From Candidatus Methanocorpusculum equi (GTDB lineage: Archaea > Halobacteriota > Methanomicrobia > Methanomicrobiales > Methanocorpusculaceae): a stretch of DNA of 14,521 nucleotides. The notes under the pieces are model-generated. The model saw only the letters and a list, made by a program, of their open reading frames with translations. It was not told the origin of the DNA and did no database searches. Location: the NCBI GenBank assembly GCA_018065685.1, contig JAGHSU010000040.1, forward strand, positions 1 through 14,521, written 5' to 3'. Below, one piece after another: positions 6,869-14,462 of the stretch. Position 1 is the first letter of the stretch. Every line of letters begins with the position of its first letter. A program made the translations under genes and the position numbers.

Positions 6869-7537
6869 TCACATAAATCCAAATACATCTTCAATTCTGC
6901 CAAGCTCAAATCCGGAGGTGGTGTTTCCGGCGAGATACCCTTTATTGTTAAGGATAAGTCCTGCACCAATCATATTGGAACCCATGTTCACCGAACCCGT
7001 ACCCACCGGGAAGTCCGCAACAGGAATCTGCGACTCCAGAGCGGAAATCTCCTCAGGGGACGCACGTGCCGGCAGAAGAATTCCGGAATTTGTTATGGCG
7101 CAGGCCATCCCGACCGTTCCCACACCGGCAAAGGACATGGGAATTGTCGGAACCTTCAGAAACTCACCGACCATACGGCGCATCTCGGATGACATATCCG
7201 GGTGCACCACGGCAAACGAGTCATTGGCGAGAATCACATTCCCTGCAGCATTCATCTCTTCTCCAAGCAGAAGGACGTCTCCGTACTCCTGCAGGATGTC
7301 AAGCTCTGAATCCTGAATGAGACCTGATGCAACAAATCCGTTCGAGTTTCCGGTCAGGAGAAGACCAATCACCGAAGACCCCTGAATGAATGTTTCAACA
7401 ACATCCACATCAAGAGCTTCTGCTATCTTTGTCTTGAACTCCTCCGGAGAGTCAATCGGGACGAATGCAACATCATCAAAGGCGCGGGCAAACACGCCGA
7501 TGTTCGGGTCACCATTCAGCGACAGGGTAGGATCCAT
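6869..7537 (-). CDS. eif6: Translation initiation factor aIF6
   Basis: Ribosome anti-association factor that binds the 50S subunit, blocks 30S joining and takes part in late 50S maturation. The 222 residues are the usual archaeal length. The protein forms a five-fold pseudosymmetric pentein ring, and its repeated strand-loop units are visible as recurring NxxG/GxxN blocks (GNSNGFVASG, ANDSFAVVHP, TNSGILLPARA, NNKGYLAGNTTSGFE). GAGGA lies 9 nt before the ATG. The gap to rpl31e upstream is 4 nt, so the two are co-transcribed. Confidence 0.95.
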   Translation of the reverse strand: MDPTLSLNGDPNIGVFARAFDDVAFVPIDSPEEFKTKIAEALDVDVVETFIQGSSVIGLLLTGNSNGFVASGLIQDSELDILQEYGDVLLLGEEMNAAGNVILANDSFAVVHPDMSSEMRRMVGEFLKVPTIPMSFAGVGTVGMACAITNSGILLPARASPEEISALESQIPVADFPVGTGSVNMGSNMIGAGLILNNKGYLAGNTTSGFELGRIEDVFGFM

Positions 7538-7541
7538 TTAT

Positions 7542-7805
7542 TTAATCCTCTGCAAGCTCCGCCTGAACCTGTCCGTCGTCGAACTTCATGGCACGGACAC
7601 GGATTCTCCGCGGCGGCTTCTGAGATCCGCGTGCCCAGACAGCTTCATTGATAGATTTGTCGAGCTTGACATTCTCACTCTTTAAGTGGTGGGAAAGATA
7701 TCCGCGGATATCAGTAATTGCTGCGTTTGCACGCTTGTAGCACGGCACACGCTTTACATCGCGAAGCGGAATTACGTAGATCTGTTCTTTCTGTACTTCT
7801 ACCAT
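7542..7805 (-). CDS. rpl31e: Large subunit ribosomal protein L31e
   Basis: Archaeal/eukaryotic-specific 50S protein located near the peptide exit tunnel. The 87 residues include [20 protein letters not shown], the [22 protein letters not shown] core, and an acidic C-terminus (QAELAED), all characteristic of L31e. The end of rpl39e provides a GGTG element 7 nt before this ATG, and the two genes are 4 nt apart. Confidence 0.95.
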   Translation of the reverse strand: MVEVQKEQIYVIPLRDVKRVPCYKRANAAITDIRGYLSHHLKSENVKLDKSINEAVWARGSQKPPRRIRVRAMKFDDGQVQAELAED

Positions 7806-7809
7806 ATTC

Positions 7810-7962
7810 TTACACCTTCAGCGTACTGCGTCTCCAGCTGCGTCTCTTCGGGTGGGACACAACCTGGCGCTTGGTTTTAATCATAACCCATGCGGGAACT
7901 CTGCGGTTCTGCTGGGTTGCCTTAGATAACCGGATTTTACGGCTTTTCGTAAGTCTGCTCAT
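7810..7962 (-). CDS. rpl39e: Large subunit ribosomal protein L39e
   Basis: Very basic 50-residue protein that lines the exit tunnel. It begins [20 protein letters not shown], followed by [12 protein letters not shown] and [11 protein letters not shown], which is the full L39e signature. The ATG at 7962 overlaps the stop of the upstream PP-loop gene as ATGA, and a 4-nt gap separates it from rpl31e. The gene is too short for many automatic callers and is easy to miss. Confidence 0.95.
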   Translation of the reverse strand: MSRLTKSRKIRLSKATQQNRRVPAWVMIKTKRQVVSHPKRRSWRRSTLKV

Positions 7963-8570
7963 GGTTTATTCACCAGTTTTTTCTTCGGAACCAGGGACTG
8001 TTCATGATTTTCGGGAAACAGCGGCGTAAAGTCGATTCCCCGTTTTTTCAGGTTTTCCCTGATTTCACTTTCAAAGTCTCCGTTTTCGATGGTTCCGGTT
8101 TCGCCGTAGGCGATCTCAAAGAACTGCTCTGCAAGACGGAGAATTTCTTTTTTTCCGATGCCGAGAAGCGGGCGGATGTAACTTACGCCGTACTTCATCT
8201 CAAGGCTTTGCACTTCGGCAGGTGTTCTCATCGGAACCCGGTCATCTCGCCTTGTTCCGTCGCCGATTACCTCATACTCCGCTGCCGCGAGGGCAAGGGA
8301 GCGTTTGTGGACTTCATTGATGGCGTTTGCAGGATGTCCGTCACGGACTATCCGGTCAGCGGTTTCATCAAGAAACCCGGGTGCAAAGGGTATCTTTCTT
8401 AAGGGAAAGCCCAGTTCCTTTGCGGCGTTTTCGATTGCGAGAACACTGCGGGATTCATCGAAGACAAATGTCAGAAGCTCGACCTCGTAGTCGCGGGATA
8501 ACAGGACTGCAGCCAGACTGCTGTCTTTTCCTCCGCTGTAGAGGACTCCTGCTTTTACATGTGTGTTCAT
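7959..8570 (-). CDS. PP-loop ATPase of unknown function in a ribosomal operon
   Basis: An N-type ATP pyrophosphatase-like protein (203 residues). The P-loop variant SGGKDSS at residues 12-18 binds the ATP pyrophosphate, and a second conserved element, [15 protein letters not shown], follows in the middle. Relatives of this superfamily adenylate substrates in tRNA thiolation, queuosine-precursor synthesis and asparagine or GMP synthesis. I cannot see a substrate-binding domain, such as a CxxC or THUMP, that would place this one. It is coupled to rpl39e by a 4-nt overlap and follows PDCD5 with a 1-nt overlap. A role in RNA or ribosome modification is therefore plausible but inferred. The hypothetical archaeal family is known to recur next to these genes, and its reaction is not established to my knowledge. 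Confidence 0.8.
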   Translation of the reverse strand: MNTHVKAGVLYSGGKDSSLAAVLLSRDYEVELLTFVFDESRSVLAIENAAKELGFPLRKIPFAPGFLDETADRIVRDGHPANAINEVHKRSLALAAAEYEVIGDGTRRDDRVPMRTPAEVQSLEMKYGVSYIRPLLGIGKKEILRLAEQFFEIAYGETGTIENGDFESEIRENLKKRGIDFTPLFPENHEQSLVPKKKLVNKP

Positions 8571-8902
8571 TACACCCTGCGGATGTTGAATTCCTTTTTC
8601 TGAGGAACAATCTGTGCCAGAAGGCCTTTTAACTGTTCATCGGTTATTTTCTGACGAAGGCGGCCTGACTGGGCGAGAGCTACAATCTGCTGTTCGATTG
8701 ATGCGGCAAACTCGGGTTTTGTGATGCGGATTGTGTTGAGCCGCTCACGTGCTTTCGGTTCCATGACCTGCATGAGAACCGACTGAATCTGCTGCTGCAT
8801 CTGCTGTCTGCGCTGCATCTGTTCCTGTTCGGCCATTCGCTGCTGCTGCATCTGCATCATACGCTGTCTTCTCAGTTCTGCGAGTTCTTCTTCATCTCCC
8901 AT
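8570..8902 (-). CDS. PDCD5-family DNA-binding protein
   Basis: Archaeal homologue of programmed cell death protein 5 (TFAR19/MTH1615 family), a small helical-bundle protein with reported nucleic-acid binding. Its cellular role in archaea is unclear. The N-terminal helix (MGDEEELAELRRQRM, then a long Gln/Met/Arg-rich stretch to about residue 45) is followed by the three-helix core VLMQVMEPKARERLNTIRITKPEFAASIEQQIVALAQSG and KKEFNIRR at the end. An ATG at 8902 with AGGTGA 5 nt upstream is preferred to the GTG at 8911, which overlaps that ribosome binding site. It lies between rps19e and the PP-loop gene. Confidence 0.92.
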   Translation of the reverse strand: MGDEEELAELRRQRMMQMQQQRMAEQEQMQRRQQMQQQIQSVLMQVMEPKARERLNTIRITKPEFAASIEQQIVALAQSGRLRQKITDEQLKGLLAQIVPQKKEFNIRRV

Positions 8903-8925
8903 TCGTTTCACCTGTGTGTGTCAGT

Positions 8926-9375
8926 TTAGTATTTTGCGAGTCCGGGCGCTGCCTTTACTGCCTCGTCTTTGAGGGAGTAGGCGATTCCGTCGAGGAATTT
9001 GCGTCCTTTTGCAGTGACTGCTCTTCCCGCAGGGACTTTTTCGATGAGTCCTGCTGCTTCGAGCTGCTGCATGACTTTTCTTGCGATGCTTCCGCTTCCT
9101 TTTCTGAAGTGGGACGGCTTGCTGCCGTTGTCCTGCATACCGCCGTAGACGGTGCGCATGCGCTCAACACCTAAGGGCCCGTCTACGTAGATTCTGCGAA
9201 GGACCGCTGCGGCGCGAACGTACCACCAGTCCGGATTCTCCGGCGGCAGTTGTTTGTGTACTCCCGTTTTTGCATACTCTGCCCAAGCTGGTGCTTCGAT
9301 TTCAGAAACTGCTTTCAGTTCTTCAGCAACCTTGTTGATCAGAGTGCCTGCCGGGATGTCAAATACTGTAGTCAT
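8926..9375 (-). CDS. rps19e: Small subunit ribosomal protein S19e
   Basis: Archaeal/eukaryotic 30S protein that binds 16S rRNA at the head region. The eukaryotic homologue is needed for small-subunit maturation. The 149-residue protein shows the signature [29 protein letters not shown] and the winged-helix end [22 protein letters not shown] 9375 is chosen because GAGGT lies 9 nt upstream. It is the first gene of the eight-gene minus-strand operon and follows a structured leader. Confidence 0.95.
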   Translation of the reverse strand: MTTVFDIPAGTLINKVAEELKAVSEIEAPAWAEYAKTGVHKQLPPENPDWWYVRAAAVLRRIYVDGPLGVERMRTVYGGMQDNGSKPSHFRKGSGSIARKVMQQLEAAGLIEKVPAGRAVTAKGRKFLDGIAYSLKDEAVKAAPGLAKY

Positions 9376-9400
9376 AGTTGACAAACCTCACTGTAAGCCG

Positions 9401-9439
9401 CGTGCCTTTCGGCACGATTTGTTATGGATATTCCATAAC
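9401..9439 (-). promoter_or_regulatory. Two-hairpin 5' leader of the rps19e operon
   Basis: Within the predicted untranslated leader of about 80 nt are two perfect hairpins read on the minus strand. The first is GTTATGGA-ATA-TCCATAAC (9439-9421, 8 bp). The second is CGTGCC-GAAA-GGCACG (9416-9401, 6 bp closed by a GNRA tetraloop). The SD (9385-9389) follows 11 nt later. The arrangement suits RNA-level control, for example by a ribosomal protein, but no known motif is recognised. The first palindrome could alternatively be a DNA operator. Confidence 0.5.
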
Positions 9440-9478
9440 GATGACATTAACAGTGCTTTACATGTATGCTGTTTTAGG

Positions 9479-9487
9479 ATATATATG
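9479..9487 (-). promoter_or_regulatory. TATA box of the rps19e-pfdA operon
   Basis: The minus strand reads ACATATATATCC, the clearest TATA element in the window. It predicts a transcription start near 9457 and a leader of about 80 nt. No equally strong element precedes any gene inside the operon. Confidence 0.55.
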
Positions 9488-9577
9488 TTACTCATGGGTT
9501 GGATGTGGTTTTGACAAATCCTTTGCTGAATTAAGAGAATACAGCACCAGACCACCCCCACAGACATTAATCCACAC

Positions 9578-9585
9578 CTTTATCC
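9578..9585 (+). promoter_or_regulatory. Possible TATA box of the DUF2098 gene
   Basis: CTTTATCC is centred about 31 nt before the ATG at 9612. This predicts a very short or absent leader, and no good Shine-Dalgarno is present apart from a too-close TAGG. The assignment is tentative. Confidence 0.3.
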
Positions 9586-9611
9586 GCTATCACGCCCAAA
9601 TAATAAGTAGG

Positions 9612-9893
9612 ATGACTCTCTTTAAAATCGGTCAGACCGTGCGTTACGCCCGCACCGGAACGGTGGGAAAAATCGTCTCCATCTCCCGTGACGGAGATGC
9701 AGACTACGCAGAACTGGACACAACCGGACTGCTCTACCGTACCGACCAGCTGACAGAGATTGCAGAAACCGCCCACAAAGCAAAAACAGAGCGGAATGTC
9801 AGAAAGGAAACCGCCGAAGAAGCAGCAAGAGAGCAGGCAATCCGCGAATCCGCGTGGCTCGCTGTTGACAACAGCTGCGAAGGCGGAGGATAA
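9612..9893 (+). CDS. DUF2098 family protein
   Basis: Small protein of 93 residues. An SH3-like beta domain covers residues 1-50: FKIGQTVRYARTGTVGKIVSI, DYAELDTTGLLYRTDQL. It is followed by a charged helix (about 51-85). I recognise the N-terminal pattern as the archaeal DUF2098 family, for which no reaction is known to me. It is divergent from the rps19e operon and precedes aIF2-gamma by about 118 nt, so co-transcription with the downstream genes is possible but not required. ATG 9612 is chosen because the domain starts immediately after it; the longer open frame upstream has no family features. Its neighbours suggest a translation- or RNA-linked role, which is inference only. Confidence 0.75.
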   Translation: MTLFKIGQTVRYARTGTVGKIVSISRDGDADYAELDTTGLLYRTDQLTEIAETAHKAKTERNVRKETAEEAAREQAIRESAWLAVDNSCEGGG

Positions 9894-10011
9894 TCTTCGG
9901 AGGATAACCATCTGCACTGCAGCCAGGAATCCCTGACCGGGGGATGACCGGAAGAAGAGAAAACACCTGAATAAACCGCAGAACAACATCCGCACCACAG
10001 GAGTGAACAAC

Positions 10012-11238
10012 TTGAGTGACCCAACCATACCAAACGTAAATATCGGCGTTGTCGGCCATGTCGACCATGGAAAAACAACCCTCGTAAGCCAGCTGACCGG
10101 CTCATGGACCGACCGCCACAGTGAAGAACTAAAACGCGGCATATCCATCAGATTAGGATATGCGGACGCAGTCTTTTACTACTGCAAAAAATGTAAAAAA
10201 TGGCAGCTGGAGGCAGTATGTCCCGACTGCGGCGCAAAACTCGAAGCAGTCCGTGCCGTATCCTTTGTTGATGCCCCGGGACATGAAACCTTAATGGCCA
10301 CGATGCTTTCCGGCTCTGCTATCATGGACGGGGCGATGCTCATTATCGCCGCAAACGAACCGTGCCCGCAGCCGCAGACCAAAGAACACCTGATGGCACT
10401 GGAGCTTACCGGCATCAAAAATATTGTAATCGTCCAGAACAAAATCGATGTCGTGCCGCAGAAACAGGCTCTGGAAAACTATAAGCAGATTAAAGCATTC
10501 GTCAAAGGAACCGTCGCTGAAAATGCGCCGATTATCCCGGTCTCTGCCCAGAAAAAGATTAACTTCAGCATGCTTCTCGAGGCACTCAATGAGACCATCC
10601 CGAACAGTGAACGCGACACATCAGCAAGTCCGGTCATGCTGATTGCCCGCTCGTTTGACGTAAATAAACCGGGAGCTTCCTGGAAAGACATTAAAGGAGG
10701 CGTTATCGGAGGCTCGTTAATCTGCGGAGAGTTCCATGAAGGAGACGACATCGAAATCCGCCCGGGAAGGCAGTACATCGCGGAAAACAAATCCAGATGG
10801 GAGCCGATTATCACAAAAATCACCACAATGAACAAGGCATCCCGCAAGGTTGCCGTGGCAAGCCCCGGAGGACTTACTGCTGTTGGAACGAAACTGGACC
10901 CCGCGATTACCAAAAGCGATACGCTCGTTGGACAGGTCGCAGGTGTTCAGGGACAGCTGCCGCCGGTCAGGGACAAGCTGAAGTTTGAGGTAACACTCAT
11001 GGAACGGGTTGTGGGTTCCGCCTCCGAACTGCAGATTGACCCGCTCCGCTTAAAAGAGCCGCTGATGCTTTCCGTCGGTACCGCGGTGACTGTGGGTATT
11101 GTCACCGCCTCGAAGAAGAACATCGCAGAGGTAATCCTCAAGCGCCCGGTCTGTGCGGATGTCGGAGCAAGGATTGCTATCAGCCGTCAGGTTGGCGGAC
11201 GCTGGCGTCTCATCGGGATGGGAGTTCTCTGCGAGTAA
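10012..11238 (+). CDS. eif2g: Translation initiation factor aIF2 subunit gamma
   Basis: GTPase subunit of the aIF2 heterotrimer, which delivers Met-tRNAi to the small subunit. Counting from TTG 10012 the G1 loop GHVDHGKT is at 15-22, DAPGH at 87-91 and NKID at 143-146, with SAQKK as the G5 element. A zinc ribbon inserted in the G domain has C58, C61, C70 and C73. Domains II and III follow to residue 408, ending [12 protein letters not shown]. The TTG start is preferred because AGGAG (9999-10003) lies 8 nt upstream. A GTG at 10003 would overlap that site, although it is the other possible start. The PIN gene follows directly, so initiation, rRNA processing and transcription genes are grouped. 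Confidence 0.95.
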   Translation: MSDPTIPNVNIGVVGHVDHGKTTLVSQLTGSWTDRHSEELKRGISIRLGYADAVFYYCKKCKKWQLEAVCPDCGAKLEAVRAVSFVDAPGHETLMATMLSGSAIMDGAMLIIAANEPCPQPQTKEHLMALELTGIKNIVIVQNKIDVVPQKQALENYKQIKAFVKGTVAENAPIIPVSAQKKINFSMLLEALNETIPNSERDTSASPVMLIARSFDVNKPGASWKDIKGGVIGGSLICGEFHEGDDIEIRPGRQYIAENKSRWEPIITKITTMNKASRKVAVASPGGLTAVGTKLDPAITKSDTLVGQVAGVQGQLPPVRDKLKFEVTLMERVVGSASELQIDPLRLKEPLMLSVGTAVTVGIVTASKKNIAEVILKRPVCADVGARIAISRQVGGRWRLIGMGVLCE

Positions 11239-11621
11239 ACGTAATCCTCGATACAAATGCGCTGATGATGCCCTTTGAGTTCGGCATCGACCTCTTCGGA
11301 GAACTCACCGGCGTTCTCGGCGCGTTTGATGCGCTCGTCCCGGCAGAGGTCATAACAGAACTGCGCGGCCTTAGTATCGGGAACGGGAAAAACCAGGCCG
11401 CTGCACGCTTCGGATTGACTGTTGCGGCCCGCTGCACGCTTATTCCCGAACTTGATGCAGACCTTTCGGTCGACGACAAGGTAGCAGCACGGGCAGAAGA
11501 GTTTAATGCTGTAGTAGTTACAAATGATAAAGCATTGCGGAAAAAACTCTTAGATAAGAGTATACCTGTTGTCGTTCTTCGTTCACGAAGCAGGTTGGAG
11601 CTGATTGGAAGACAGATCTGA
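11235..11621 (+). CDS. PIN-domain nuclease, Fcf1/Utp24-like, with non-canonical start
   Basis: PIN-fold RNase of about 128 residues, probably acting in rRNA processing like eukaryotic Fcf1/Utp24. Acidic active-site positions are visible: D in [10 protein letters not shown] in VITELRGL and D in [12 protein letters not shown]. The C-terminal [12 protein letters not shown] strand is family-typical. The first catalytic Asp lies at 11250, but the first ATG (11265) would delete it. No ATG, GTG or TTG precedes it in frame within the nearby sequence. A GTA at 11235 sits exactly where other genomes would use a GTGA overlap with the aIF2-gamma stop. A CTG at 11229 with GGGAG 4 nt upstream is another candidate. 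Placing the start at 11235 is inference. The gene ends just before rpoE1. Confidence 0.8.
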   Translation, partial: VNVILDTNALMMPFEFGIDLFGELTGVLGAFDALVPAEVITELRGLSIGNGKNQAAARFGLTVAARCTLIPELDADLSVDDKVAARAEEFNAVVVTNDKALRKKLLDKSIPVVVLRSRSRLELIGRQI

Positions 11622-11625
11622 TATC

Positions 11626-12207
11626 ATGTATTACAAACTGAAATTAAATGACAAAGTACGTGTCCCTCCGGAAAAGATGGGAGAGGATTTAAACACCGTT
11701 ATCCTTGACGAACTGCAGGAGCAGTTTGAAGGAAGCATCGACAAGGAGATGGGAATCTTCATCGCCGTAACCGGTGTTAACCGCATCGGGGAAGGTGAGA
11801 TTGTATACAGCGACGGCGGCGTCTACTATGACGTTGACTTTGACGCAGTAGTCCTCCGCCTGGCCCTTCAGGAGATTGTGGAAGGCATTGTGGTCGAAAC
11901 AACCAGCTTCGGCGCGTTTGTGTCCCTCGGACCTATCGATGCGATGCTGCATATGAGTCAGATTTCCGATGAGTACATCGACTATGATGAAAAGAACTCC
12001 CGCCTCGTCTGCAAAGAGTCAGGACGCCATGTCGGAGTAGGCGACACTGTGCGCGCACGTGTTGTCGCCTTATCGCTCAACGAACGCGACCCGCGTGAGT
12101 CAAAGATTGGTCTTACGATGCGCCAGCCCGGGCTTGGCACACTTGCCTGGCTCGAAGAGGACCGCGCAAAGGAGGAAGAGGCAGCAAAGAAGAAGGGAAG
12201 GAAGTAA
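11626..12207 (+). CDS. rpoE1: RNA polymerase subunit E' (Rpo7)
   Basis: Stalk subunit of archaeal RNA polymerase, homologous to Rpb7. Together with Rpo4 it binds nascent RNA and helps open complex formation. MYYKLKLNDKVRVPPEKMG begins the tip RNP-like domain (1-80). The S1 domain follows (about 82-166): VEGIVVETTSFGAFVSLGPIDAMLHMSQISDEY. The C-terminal tail is Glu/Lys-rich (AKEEEAAKKKGRK). ATG 11626 gives the canonical N-terminus; longer readings have no family support. The stop is directly followed by the rpoE2 ATG with no gap. Confidence 0.95.
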   Translation: MYYKLKLNDKVRVPPEKMGEDLNTVILDELQEQFEGSIDKEMGIFIAVTGVNRIGEGEIVYSDGGVYYDVDFDAVVLRLALQEIVEGIVVETTSFGAFVSLGPIDAMLHMSQISDEYIDYDEKNSRLVCKESGRHVGVGDTVRARVVALSLNERDPRESKIGLTMRQPGLGTLAWLEEDRAKEEEAAKKKGRK

Positions 12208-12426
12208 ATGGCTGCAAAACGCGCTTCTCAGAAAAAGCTTCTTCAGGCCTGCAGAAACTGCCACAAAGTCCTCGATGCGGATAAGACGGTCTGCACCGAC
12301 TGCCAGGGGAATGCACTGACCACCGAATGGTTCGGGTATCTGGTAATCATTGATTCCCGTCACTCCGACGTTGCCAAAAAGATGAATATTGAATACAACG
12401 GACGCTACGCGCTTAAGGTCCGCTGA
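12208..12426 (+). CDS. spt4: RNA polymerase subunit E'' / elongation factor Spt4
   Basis: Zinc-binding protein of 72 residues that partners with Spt5 as a processivity factor and was formerly named RpoE2. The zinc ligands are C15-x2-C18 (ACRNCHKV) and C29-x2-C32 (VCTDCQGN), followed by TTEWFGYLVIIDSRHSDVAKKM and the terminal GRYALKVR. The gene starts immediately after the rpoE1 stop and is immediately followed by the dephospho-CoA kinase ATG. Confidence 0.95.
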   Translation: MAAKRASQKKLLQACRNCHKVLDADKTVCTDCQGNALTTEWFGYLVIIDSRHSDVAKKMNIEYNGRYALKVR

Positions 12427-12912
12427 ATGCTTATCCTCCCCGAAAACTGCCGCGGCCTGTTAAAAGAACCGTTCGGCAGACTCTTTTCTGATTTTTCCCT
12501 GCTTGCAGCGGAGCTTTCCGGAAAAAAACTCTGTACCGCAGGGGATGTGGTAACAGCCCGCGCGGTATCCTGCGGAATTCTGCCTGATATCGCGGTAATA
12601 GATGGTGTGACGCGGCGTGATGAGGCGGTAACGCCGGTGTTTTCAGGCGGGGTGCAGCTCTCTGCACAAAATCCTGCAGGCACCATCACGGATGAACTCA
12701 TTGCCGCTTTGAAGGAGGCATACGAAAAGCAGCCTGCGCTGGTAACCGTAGAGGGCGAAGAGGACCTCGCAGTCCTCCCCCTGATAGAAATCCTCCCGGG
12801 CGGGTGGGCTGTCGTCTACGGACAGCCCGGAGAGGGAGCTGTCCTCTGTATTGTGGATGCTGAACTTAAGAAGTTTGCACGGGAGATACTGTCGAAGTTC
12901 GTGAGGGTGTAA
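12427..12912 (+). CDS. GTP-dependent dephospho-CoA kinase (DUF359)
   Basis: Last step of coenzyme A synthesis in archaea: phosphorylation of the 3'-OH of dephospho-CoA with GTP, as shown for the Thermococcus family member. Conserved elements seen here are GDVVT (39-43), IDGVTRR (58-64), NPAGTI (82-87) and VEGEEDLAVLP (108-118). The 161-residue length is typical. It abuts spt4 with no intergenic bases, so it is the third gene of the rpoE1-spt4 unit. In many Euryarchaeota rps24e and rps27ae follow; here they are absent and a terminator comes next. Confidence 0.88.
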   Translation: MLILPENCRGLLKEPFGRLFSDFSLLAAELSGKKLCTAGDVVTARAVSCGILPDIAVIDGVTRRDEAVTPVFSGGVQLSAQNPAGTITDELIAALKEAYEKQPALVTVEGEEDLAVLPLIEILPGGWAVVYGQPGEGAVLCIVDAELKKFAREILSKFVRV

Positions 12913-12916
12913 GTCC

Positions 12917-12922
12917 TTTTTT
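12917..12922 (+). terminator. T6 terminator after the dephospho-CoA kinase gene
   Basis: Six T starting 5 nt after the stop codon, before an independent promoter. This is a simple archaeal oligo-T termination signal; no stem is visible. Confidence 0.45.
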
Positions 12923-12946
12923 GTGTTCTATGATGCTGCACCGAAG

Positions 12947-12956
12947 ACTAAATATC
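12947..12956 (+). promoter_or_regulatory. Promoter of the phosphoglycolate phosphatase gene
   Basis: The TATA-like element in CGAAGACTAAATATCC is centred about 28 nt before ATG 12980. The purine-rich part is suitable as a BRE. The spacing implies a leaderless mRNA, consistent with no Shine-Dalgarno before that ATG. Confidence 0.5.
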
Positions 12957-12979
12957 CGAGTACAACCTATCTATCACCC

Positions 12980-13678
12980 ATGTTAAAAGCATTTATCACC
13001 GACGTTGACGGCACACTGACAGACAACAGACGCCGCCTGTCACTATCTGCCGTTGAGGAGATACGCCGCCTGACAGATGCTGATATCCCCGTGGTTCTGG
13101 CCTCAGGAAACACCGTCTGCTTCCTTGATACTCTTGCCCACATGATAGGATGCGACGGAAACGTTATCGCAGAAAACGGCGGGGTCTATCGCAAAGGATT
13201 CTTAGGCGCGATGCACGTCGAAGGAGACAAAAGCGCAGCCGTTGCCGCCTACGAAAAAATAATCTCCGAGCTGCAGCCGAAAGGAGATGAACTTCGTCTG
13301 TTCAGTGCGAATCTGCGGTACTCTGATGTTGCGTTTGCCCGCGGGTGCGATGCCGGGACAGCGTCTGATATCATCAAGGGCATGGGTGTGGAGGTCATTG
13401 ATACCGGGTTTGCTATTCATCTTCACACCCCGGGGCTTTCCAAAGGGCGCGCGTTTGCCGAAATTGCTAAAGAGATGGGGCTTTCCCCGTCTGAATTCCT
13501 GGCGGCAGGGGATTCGGAAAATGACATATCCATGCTGGAACTTGCAGGTGAGGCGGTTGTACCATCGACTGCATCTTTGCGGACAAAGGATGCGGTGCGT
13601 GCAAAAGGGGGCAGCGGACATCTGTCTGAGCTGCCGTTTGGTGATGCAGCGGCGGAAGCGCTGCGGGAACTGTTTTAA
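12980..13678 (+). CDS. Phosphoglycolate phosphatase, archaeal HAD type
   Basis: HAD-superfamily type IIB phosphatase that dephosphorylates 2-phosphoglycolate, of the type known from Thermoplasma TA0175. The four HAD motifs are complete: D8-V-D10-GT, ASGN at 41-44, K155 in GLSKGRA, and GDSENDISM starting at 177. The cap module lies between motifs II and III. ATG 12980 gives 232 residues, normal for the family; a longer reading adds unrelated residues and would include the promoter. Related family members can also hydrolyse sugar phosphates such as mannosyl-3-phosphoglycerate, so substrate identity is a family-level call. Confidence 0.9.
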   Translation: MLKAFITDVDGTLTDNRRRLSLSAVEEIRRLTDADIPVVLASGNTVCFLDTLAHMIGCDGNVIAENGGVYRKGFLGAMHVEGDKSAAVAAYEKIISELQPKGDELRLFSANLRYSDVAFARGCDAGTASDIIKGMGVEVIDTGFAIHLHTPGLSKGRAFAEIAKEMGLSPSEFLAAGDSENDISMLELAGEAVVPSTASLRTKDAVRAKGGSGHLSELPFGDAAAEALRELF

Positions 13679-13737
13679 AGAGATGGTCTGAACCGGCGGG
13701 AAACCGGTATAGAAGAACGCGCCTTGTATGCGGAAAG

Positions 13738-13742
13738 AAAAA
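13738..13742 (-). terminator. Weak T-run after the reductase gene
   Basis: The minus strand has GGCGGC followed by five T and then a pyrimidine-rich stretch, about 22 nt past the stop. In the same convergent gap ACCGG (13693-13697) and CCGGT (13705-13709) could form a short stem. This is a tentative terminator. Confidence 0.3.
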
Positions 13743-13764
13743 GCCGCCTGCTATAGGAATCTGT

Positions 13765-14433
13765 TTAATACCGCACAGAATACTCGGTAATCAGATTATC
13801 CCCTGCCATCTTTGTCCCTTTCAGATCAAGCTTGATCATATCATTTTCTGACCCGAGGTGTTCTCCTCCGACAAGTGACGGCGTGTCTGCACCTCCGACA
13901 ATAAACGGCATGTGAATCAGCCGGATTTCATCGACTAACCGGTGATGAAGCATAAACCAGTTAAGGGTAGGTCCTCCTTCGATGATAAGCGATTTAACAC
14001 CGAACTCACGCACCAGAATATCCATAAGAAGCGGAAAATCAATCTTCTCCTCCCCTGCAAACACAACAGAGACTCCCTTTTCGCGGAAGAGTATCAGCCG
14101 CTCCTCCGGGGCTTTTTTGGTAACCGCCAGAATGGTCGGTGCATTTTGAACATTAAACACATTCGAATCGGGAGATAAATCCGCAGCAGCATTCGGGATT
14201 ACCCGCAGGGGGCTTTTTCCCTCCGCCAGACGCACCGTAAGGTTTGAGTTGTCAATCTTTATCGTATTGGACCCCACCATTATCGCATCGTACTCTGCGC
14301 GGGTCTGATGCAGCATTACCTCTGCCTCGTGCGACATGTACTTCATAAGGACCTTACTGGATACGCCTTTTCCAAGCGTAAGTTTCCCGTCAGTGGTTAT
14401 TTCGGATATCATCAGGACATGCGGACGCTTCAT
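13765..14433 (-). CDS. 2,5-diamino-6-ribosylamino-pyrimidinone 5'-phosphate reductase
   Basis: NAD(P)H-dependent reductase of archaeal riboflavin and deazaflavin (F420/F0) synthesis. It reduces the ribosyl side chain to ribityl, as shown for Methanocaldococcus MJ0671. The 222-residue protein has the RibD C-terminal (DHFR-like) fold. SEITTDGKLTLGKG at the start, GSNTIKIDNSNLTVR at 54-68, LIIEGGPTLNWFML around 149-162, and MPFIVGGADTPSLVGGEHLG are family-typical. A strong GAGGAG lies 4 nt before the ATG at 14433. It is a single gene convergent with the phosphatase. In a methanogen this step feeds F420 as well as FAD/FMN. Confidence 0.92.
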   Translation of the reverse strand: MKRPHVLMISEITTDGKLTLGKGVSSKVLMKYMSHEAEVMLHQTRAEYDAIMVGSNTIKIDNSNLTVRLAEGKSPLRVIPNAAADLSPDSNVFNVQNAPTILAVTKKAPEERLILFREKGVSVVFAGEEKIDFPLLMDILVREFGVKSLIIEGGPTLNWFMLHHRLVDEIRLIHMPFIVGGADTPSLVGGEHLGSENDMIKLDLKGTKMAGDNLITEYSVRY

Positions 14434-14462
14434 TTCTCTCCTCTCTATCGGTGCCTGCGTAT

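Noticed and set aside
9894..10011. Possible C/D-box RNA or structured leader before aIF2-gamma
   Set aside because: GGGATGA and CTGA resemble boxes C and D, but the C box has a mismatch and the spacing is too short; the stems (ATCCC/GGGAT and TCTTCGG/CCGGAAGA) are weak or bulged.
9567..10148. 193-residue minus-strand frame opposite DUF2098 and aIF2-gamma
   Set aside because: Antisense to two supported genes; Cys/Phe/Ser-rich with no domain pattern.
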